Positions 56,504 through 64,000 of a DNA stretch of 64,000 bases are shown here, piece by piece. The notes under the pieces were generated by a model. It had not been told where the DNA came from and did not search any database. It saw only the letters and a program-made list of their open reading frames with translations. This stretch comes from Enoplosus armatus. Its lineage: Eukaryota; Chordata; Actinopteri; Centrarchiformes; Enoplosidae. The stretch spans positions 15,975,963-16,039,962 of the forward strand of contig NC_092181.1 of the NCBI RefSeq assembly GCF_043641665.1, read 5' to 3'. Within the stretch, counting starts at the first letter, position 1, and the number at the start of each line of letters is the position of its first letter. A program made the translations under genes and the position numbers.

Positions 56504-59496
56504 TTTGTTGAAGGGAAACGATCAGTATGCCAAAAAAAATTCTTTGCAACTTATGTCTCTTCTTAATGTAGTTTCATCTTCCAGAGGTAATGGTTCAGGA
56601 ATGTGTTTTTCTGTGTCTGTCTTTGTCTGTTTGTAATGTTTTTCTGCAATTTGTGAATGTTATATAATAATAATGATAAAATATATTAAATTAAAAAAAA
56701 AAACTATCCTTACCTGTTATTTCTTTTTTTCTGGAACAATTAAAGGCACTGATGACGCGGCTGGGCAACTGTGAAGAAACTTTCTCACACACTCGTGACA
56801 TGAAGCGTACTTTTCTGTTGAAGCTAGCCTGAGTGACAACTCCAAGCAGAAAAACAGCCTGGCACAGATAGTTGGATTCTTCAGACAAGTGACCTGTGGA
56901 GCCATCAGGTAGCAGGCAGGTATTTGTCTGGCTGGTGGGAGAGAGCACTCTGATCCGGTGGATCCAAACAGCACCAAGCGGGGTGAACCAGAGTGACCAC
57001 TATGAGTACAGGACCCCATACGTATATGACAAAATACCGTTTAGGTTCACTCTCTCCGCCACAGAAGGCAGCTATTTTCAGTGACAAAAGCTCAGATAAA
57101 AACACTGTACACCACCTGTTCACCAACTGTCCTCCCAAGAAGGAACTGAGTGAGTATTTTTGTCACCTAACGCTAGGCTCACGTGGTACTCCCACAGGCT
57201 TTGACTAATTGACTAATGTTCTAGTATTGAGTGACAATCCAGAGAAGCCTCATTTGAAGCAAACTAGATAACAAGAGTGGTAGGTTGGATGCCGGTAACT
57301 GCTCAGTGGGCGTGGGAGTCAGAGGCTCGTGTGCAATGCATCTCTGCAAGCGGGAGAACTCAGCTTTCTCTGTCCATATAGCACGCACTGAGGAATGTAT
57401 AGCTTCAATTGACTGGATTTACCAACAACAGTGAAGGAGGTGGCAGCACCCTCAGCACCCGCGGCTATGGGTGAACCCGCATAAGGCTGACCGGAAGAAA
57501 GCACTATACCGCTACTGAGCAAGCGGCCGGGCTTTTCTCAAATAACACATTGTTGTAGCGTAAACGTCACATCGCCTGGCTGAAGGCAGCACAGGAAGGT
57601 CTGTGTGTCAGAACCAGAGCACAAATACATTCGAGAGATTTCCTACATGTATGTATTTAAACAGTTCTGTTGTAATCATTCAACAGTAAAACAAGTTTAT
57701 ATCTAACAATAAATAAACAAGTTTATATTCATTTATTTCCATATATTACATTTATTGTTACAAATTGTATTCTTATCAAACATGGCTGGGTGGGCCCATT
57801 ACTGGTTACACGCCTGGATGGAAGTAGACATTGTGGGTGATACTTGCCTTTTGATAAAGCCGTGGCAAAATGTTTCTCAAAAGCATTACTACATTACACT
57901 TTAAACAGTAGCAGTCAGCGTTACTCCCTTCCACAGCAGTTTTCTCTAAACTATAAGGGACTTGTTATGGATGGAGACAACATAATCGAACAGCTTCCGT
58001 AAAAGCAGCAGCAGCTTAGCGGGATGTGGGATGCTAAAGCTGAAGTTCGGTCTGTGTTGGAGAAAAAAAGGTTTGGGTTGTGTACGACACAATGTTCTCT
58101 CTCTGCAGAGTGATACAGTTTGAATAATACTATGCCTGTGTTTGAGTTGTGTGTGTTGGAAAGACATGCTGACTACCTTGACTCCCAGACACCATAAATG
58201 CAGACAGAGTTTATCAGCTTCCATGCCTGTAGCATGCTGGGCCTTTCAATGATTTCAAAATGTTTTTTGTATGAGGTTTGATTCAAGATGCAGAAATGCT
58301 GGTAGTAATGGTGAGGTATTTTTGGTGAGGTAATAGTCTCCAACTTAGAGTTTCTGAAAAAGGTTTGGCCTTCAGTATTCAGGTATGCAGCATTTCACTA
58401 GCTTTCATAATTCAAGAGAATCTTATAATCCAAAGTGACTATTATGTATTGTTGATAATAAGCAAACAATACATAGTCATTTTATAACATACAATTTTAA
58501 AACCAAGGCAACAGCATTGTATATAACTGATGTTTCTTTTAATAGATTGTTTTCATTCATCAATCTTCTGAACTCACTTAACCTCTTTTAGGAATGAACA
58601 TTATATAATGTTTACCAGGTAATTCACAGCAGAACAAGTAAGGAGAGACTGCTAACCCGACTTGTACTTTACGCATGTACTGCCGAAGCTACACCATAGC
58701 TGTCGTGCACCTCCACTAAAATGTAGCTACACATCAGGGCAATGGAGATACCATGTAAAGACCCGAACAACTGTGATTGGTCAGCTTGGGCTTCTTGTGT
58801 TTTCTCTTACCAGTTTCCGGCGCCGGTGGAGATTGTTGATAGTTAAGATGACGGTCAAGCAAGTCGAAGACAGGCTCAGTAATTGTCTTCTTTTCAGAAA
58901 CACACATTCAGCAAGGCTACTACAAAACGTTGTCGCTCTTTATCACAGTGAGGGAAATAATGTAAACACAATTTGTGCACGCTCTGTATCACAAAGCGAA
59001 TGAAAGGATGTGACTACATTTACAACCTGATAATGTACGACAGATCCATTGACAGGTAAAATCAAGATATTGAACTTTAAATCAGTACCTGCACCAATAT
59101 AGTTTAATCTGAATTGTGGAGAGAGGGAGATGCCACAAGGTCGTTGGTGAACCTCCTCGAAGCCCACCAAAGATGTTATTTGGGACTTGAGGCGCCAGAG
59201 GATTTATAAACTCTGAGAGGAGCATTCACCTAATGTAGGTGTGGGAGACAAACAGAAACAGGTGTCATCAAGACCCTAAAGTCTGAAGGATTACAATGCA
59301 AAGCGGAAGGGCACAGACCGTGCTCAGTTAAACCATCCTTGGGGTGTTGGTCTAATCTTTTCCAGGAGCTCTATTTCCCGATGCATGCAGGTCTTCAGCA
59401 TCCTGGCAGCGTGTTCGATCAGGATTAAAGACAAATCTCACAGAGACAGACCTGCAAAGTCATCCATCTCAGCAAACTCAGCCAGCCTTTTGTAAA

Positions 59497-59581
59497 CAAT
59501 TTGCAAAAAACACAAATCCAAAGACAACTTTTCTCAAAGTTTTCTCAAACTTGTCTTTGGATTTGTGTTTTTTGCAAATTG
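59497..59581. repeat. Perfect 31-bp inverted repeat with 23-base loop
   Basis: The left arm 59497-59527 and right arm 59551-59581 are exact reverse complements (core aaaaaacacaaatccaaaga). The loop contains two related tttctcaaa words. RNA from either strand would fold into a long hairpin. Confidence 0.95.
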
Positions 59582-59639
59582 GCTACTTGGCAACTTAATG
59601 ATTTTTGGCCATGCCAGCTGTGTGGCTCTACATGGATAG

Positions 59640-60150
59640 GTGCGCCAGTCCACCACTTTGTTCCAGACTGAAACATCTCAACAGCTTTCGGATGGATTGC
59701 GATGACATTTTGTACAGACATTCGTGATCCTCAGACAATGAATGATACTGACTTTGATGATCCTCTGACTTTTTCTTTAGTGCCAAAATGAGTTTGAAGT
59801 TAATTTTTTTAATAGAAATTGAAACTGCTGAATGAATTGCCATGAAATTGGGCGGAGACGTTCTTGTTTCCCCAGAGGCTGAAATGTAATAACTTTGGTG
59901 ATCCCTTAACTTTCCATATAGCACCATCATCAGGTTAAAATTTTGATTTTATAACCGTATACCAACAAAACTAATGATATTCCCATCGGCCTCAGCTGTA
60001 CTTGCAAACTAGCAAATGCTAACACGCTAAACAAAAATAGTAAACATTAAACCTACTAAACATCTGAATGATATCAGGCTGACATTAGCATTTAGCTCAG
60101 TATAGCCTCACAGAACCACTAGCGTGACTGTAGACTAGTCTTGTTTGAAA
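59640..60150 (+). repeat. Common percomorph interspersed repeat, forward copy
   Basis: Contains ggatggattgcgatgacatt, gtacagacattcgtgatcct, attgccatgaaattgggcgg, taactttggtgatccctta, atagcaccatcatcaggtta, aaactaatgatattcccatc, gcaaatgctaacacgctaaa and actagcgtgactgtagacta. These blocks recur in this order in many percomorph sequences I know. An inverted partial copy is at 19060-19375. Confidence 0.8.
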
Positions 60151-61771
60151 ATACAGTATTTACATCCGTGACCTGATGGGATAAAGTGAAATTATTAGTG
60201 ATGGAGGGAATGCTTTAACTCAAGAGAGAGCGCCTTTCTTTGTCCTTCTAAATGACTTAAAGTCTAAACTCATCTGTAGGGCCCGTGGATGCTGCCACTA
60301 GCTATTTTAGAAAAATGATCATTTTGCCCATTTTCTTCAAGAAGGGAGTTATTTCCCACTTCCACAAAAGAGCCGAGAACTTCACTGAACTACTCTTTTA
60401 AAAGAGCTGCAGGTGATTTACTGGGACTTGCACAATCTGACAATTGGCTTAAAATTATTGCACCATTCTGTCACTGACGGAAGTTCTTGAGTAGACGTAG
60501 AAACGTGGGATGTGTGACGCCAAATGGGTTCTCTACGAGCTTGTGAGCCGATAAAGGTCACCCTGACCTGCAGAGTCAACACAATGCCATTTACAGAACA
60601 TCACTGTTTCAGGAGTTGCATATTAAAGGGGGGATGATGGGACAGAAGCACACTGTGCTCTCATCATGAGTCAGCCTTCATTTGATTGTGCAAGAACTGA
60701 CCTACAGCACATTTGGCCATTATGAAAATGCCACAACAAGGCTTTATATCTTTATAATGATGAGAACAATCTTGACTGAAGATGTGTCTTCACTGGTATT
60801 GTCTCTTACTGACATTAAACCAAAGAAGTTGTTGCTAAATGGTCTTTGACAATTTGATTAAAATTATTCTGGCAATTCACAAGGCCAAATGCTTTCTGAA
60901 TTATGCCGTGTCGTGACAGATCAAACATTGGACAGGGCACTGAGTTTTAGTTTTTAACTTGTGTTAACAATCGACCCTATTTTATTCTGCTTTAAGAAGC
61001 ATCTACAGAAGTTTGTTTGTGTGAGAGAAAACGTGACAAGGAGGAACAGGGAATGGTGTATTTTCTCAGTCAGCTTCTTACAATGAGAGATGAGATTGTA
61101 CATGAAGATGCTGATTTCTGTCAAGAAATGCTGCACACGTACGGGGCCCCAGATTTTATTGCCACACCACTTATTAATGAAACGACATCACAGGAGTGAA
61201 GTGAAGTTTTCCATTGAGAGTTCTTGTGAAGGAAAAGAAAATAACTGGCTTTGAATTTCAAGAGAGAAGTTGGGTTTTTCCACATTCACTAAACATTTCC
61301 TCAGCCAATAGAGAAAGTGCTGCTTATAAGGTGGTTTCACACCAGCTTCAACAGTCAGCCGTGGTGGTTGCAACTCGTGTTGAACAGGTCCATCTGCTCT
61401 ATGACCGCCGCCTCCAGTGTTTTAAATCATCTTCTCGTATGCTAATCTGAAAAACCTTGCTGACAAGTGCTCTGCCAGTAAACCTTGCAGACCACAAACT
61501 CAAAATCACAATTTCAATTATTGATTTCCATGATCTCACCTCTTCTGAGGCTGAAAAGCTAACATATCCTTGGTCCTGCACTCTTCTATAAAGGTTTTTT
61601 TTTAATTTTATTTTATCTTCTGTTCATTTTGTGACATTTTCCTTTGTCCTTTTACATTCTACCTGCATGCTGGTTATGTAAACTGTCTCGCTCACATCAC
61701 CTGCTTCTGTCTTTGAGTCTAACGGAAGTCAACTTTACATAAAACGAGCACAATGTGGGCGACAGACATCT

Positions 61772-62245
61772 GGCAACACTTTACAATAACAACTTTACAA
61801 TATTGTACACAAGAATGTCAACTAGTAGCCACTCATTCATTACTAATTACTTAATAACTAGTTACTCTGTTTGGGCAACCCCAAGCAAAGTGGTACATCA
61901 CACTGAGTAGTTACAATGTAGTCCTTCGTTACTTTGTGATTTTGATTGGACTTTACAACTATTAAAACTATTAAAAAAGTATATAGTCATGAATGAGTGG
62001 CTACTAGTTCAGAGCTAATCAGGAATGACTTATGAAGAAAACAGTCGTTATTCTGATTCACGGATACTTATGAACTAATCATTACCTAATGATTCATCAA
62101 TATAGTATCTCCCAGTCTGTTCTCTAGTGACTCATTATGAGTTATTCAGGAACTACACACTAACAATTCAATAGAGGGTCATTCCTGATTCCCTTGTTCG
62201 TTAGTAACTACTCACTTTCTTGTACTGTATTGGAAAGTGTTACCT
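61772..62245. repeat. MITE-like element with ACACTTTACAAT / ATTGGAAAGTGTTACC ends
   Basis: Begins caacactttacaataacaa and ends tattggaaagtgttacc, imperfect inverted termini of a common teleost family (GGTAACACTTT...). The interior repeats words of the attacttaataactagttac type. No coding capacity. Confidence 0.75.
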
Positions 62246-63059
62246 ACAATCTTTCCTCCTGAACTGTTGACAAAATGTTCAGTGAGTCTGAAGGCTTGGG
62301 ACTTTGTAGTTACGGGAATATTATGTGGTTTCATAAATATGCAAGGCTTGCTGAGGCAATTACAATAATAGCCAAACATTTCTGCTCTGTTATTAGAGGA
62401 TTGTTTTAAATAATAACTCTTCTGTTCACGGCTGTTGAGATATTGACTGCAAAGAAAAAGGTGGAGTGCCAGACATGAAGGTAGAATCTTAAATGCTCCC
62501 TCAGATCAAAGTGGCAACATGACTGTCAATACAATAAACTCTCAGTTCTCCACAACAATGAGGGTAAATGATTGTAACAGGCAATGCGGTTATTGACTAA
62601 CTGAGTCTGTGGAAAAGAACATTGCTTGGTTTGGACTGTTGTGCTGCATAATGCATCAGTGAGATGGTGTTAATATGGACTGTATATAATCCTCTTTTTG
62701 TCCTTCTAGTCTGTACAATTGTCTGAGCTACATTCAAGGCGTCTCTGAACTTTGCTTGTTATCTTGTCTGCTTCGTTTTTGTTTATACCAATGTTCAGTT
62801 TGCCATGCCAACTCCTCTGATTTTATTTTTTTAAATTAAACTATGAGGTTCTAAAACATTTCATTTAATTTTCTGCACCTCGATCCTGAAACTGAAGCAG
62901 CTAAATGGAATTCAGCCGTCATTTATTTTATTAACACATATTGTGCTTTTCCTACACAGCCATGTCTACATGTCTTCAGTGAGAAAGGCCTTCAACTCAT
63001 TTAACATACATATTGTCTGTAGGCAGCGTCCGATAGAAACATTAGCAACAGAACACAAA

Positions 63060-63360
63060 ATGATTAATGAGTAGTTAGAGTGTAGACTACATAGTGGATA
63101 ATGAGTTATTAGAAAACAGACCAGGAGATTTGTACATGTTCAGGTTCATGATTAATTCTGAACCATTGTGGCACAAAACTAGTTACGACTCATTAATAAC
63201 TAATTACTTAATCAGTAAAACTACAAAACAAACAAGTAGCTACTGATTTTTTTCTGGAGTATTCCCAATTAAACCAGAGACAGCAGAGTTCTTAAAAAAT
63301 ACTAAATACGATTCATTTAATATAGTAACTCCCATTCTGCTCTCCAGTGACTCATTATTA
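63060..63360. repeat. Second, partial copy of the GGTAACACTTT MITE-like family
   Basis: Shares actcattaataactaattac, agtagctactgat and ctgctctccagtgactcatt with the copy at 61772-62245; termini are missing. Confidence 0.6.
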
Positions 63361-63889
63361 TCTTCATTTATTGGTTTATTTAACAGGGACAATGCGCCTT
63401 AATAAACATCAACTCAGACAAATTAAGATGACAATTTGCATGCATCTTTTTTCCAACTCTGGCATTATTGAGTACATCCTATGAGAGTCTTTTATAGTCA
63501 GAATAATCCAATTAGTTTAATACAAGCAACATTATTTGCTTTGACCTCTAAAATCATATTTAAGTTGAACCAACATCATTTCAAAAGTTGTGGTGATGTT
63601 AAAAGGTCAAATGTATGAAAACCAAGAACGGCCTGCTTGCAATCCATTTTTTTAATTCTGTTATGTCGAGGTCACGCGTTAATTATTTTGTTATCTCAAG
63701 ATAATAACGCTTATTTTTTCGAGACATGCAGCATGTTAATTTATTTCGTAGCCTTCTCCTTAAATGACCAGGACTGATCTGAAGTACCACGTTGGTAAAC
63801 TGATGAAGACTGGAGAGTTGAGCCGGGGTAATATACTGCAGGGGCTTGATGAGTGGATGGGTTGCAGGTGTGCAGGAGGATCAGCAGGT

Positions 63890-63891
63890 CC

Positions 63892-63922
<31 letters not shown>

Positions 63923-63927
63923 ACACA
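63890..63927. repeat. Poly-C followed by (CA)n
   Basis: About 20 C residues then CA dinucleotides at the right edge of the window. Length in this kind of tract is often unreliable in assemblies. Confidence 0.9.
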
Positions 63928-64000
63928 GAGACAGGACAAACATGGGAGTCACAAGAAACACGAAACACAGGGAAGGGGTAAACAGGTTGAACACAAGGAA

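Larger units (their letters stand above)
54261..64000. other. Terminal intergenic region, no supported gene
   Basis: Short open frames occur but none carries a recognisable motif. Contents listed separately include a TTG array (54510-54530), a 78-bp tandem duplication, a perfect hairpin, a widespread percomorph repeat at 59.64-60.15 kb, and two copies of a MITE-like element at 61.77-62.25 and 63.06-63.36 kb. Confidence 0.5.

Noticed and set aside
56277..56549. A - strand frame with an internally repeated 26-residue peptide
   Set aside because: The repeat is at the DNA level (78-bp tandem duplication), and there is no start context, family or splice support.
57946..58224. A 92-residue - strand frame as a gene
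   Set aside because: The sequence reads like part of a dispersed fish repeat as I remember it, with no domain; I could not confirm either reading.

Overview
The window looks like nuclear DNA of a ray-finned fish, probably a percomorph teleost. The genes are intron-split and widely spaced, CA/TG microsatellites are abundant, and several interspersed repeats match families I know from percomorph genomes. Three protein-coding genes are supported; most of the remainder is intron, intergenic DNA and decayed mobile elements.

1-15,050 (+): an eight-exon gene (3462-13115; start codon and at least one exon upstream are not identified) with a long 3' UTR. The exons join in one open frame of about 1,038 codons. 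In order they encode a SET-domain C-terminal half, a Cys2His2 finger, Gln-rich and acidic tracts, a tyrosine-recombinase-like domain of the fish Crypton-related type, an AT-hook-like/proline-rich linker, and the Trp/Cys-containing C-terminal module of the same family. Positions I would expect to be catalytic are altered, so it reads as a domesticated transposon-derived nuclear protein rather than a live element.

15,050-29,250: about 14 kb without a convincing gene. It holds LINE fragments (about 18.15, 25.25 and 26.4-27.6 kb), a SINE-like copy, and other repeats.

29,270-37,320 (-): ankrd49, an ankyrin-repeat protein of 232 residues in two coding exons, with a probable noncoding first exon at a CpG-containing promoter near 37.3 kb. 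Its 5.2-kb intron contains an L1-like fragment and MITE-like repeats.

37,330-44,100: a possible orphan + strand first exon head-to-head with ankrd49, then a decayed LINE with ORF1-like and reverse-transcriptase remnants, then repeats. In mammals MRE11 lies between ANKRD49 and GPR83; I see no mre11 coding exon here.

44,376-53,412 (+): gpr83, a class A (rhodopsin-like) orphan/neuropeptide receptor of 473 residues in four exons, with a 3' UTR that probably ends near 54.25 kb. 55,000-64,000 has no supported gene; it holds a 78-bp tandem duplication, a 31-bp perfect hairpin, and copies of common fish repeats.

Nothing suggests that the three genes act in one pathway. ankrd49 and gpr83 are together through conserved synteny. 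All family identifications come from recalled family features, not from a database search.
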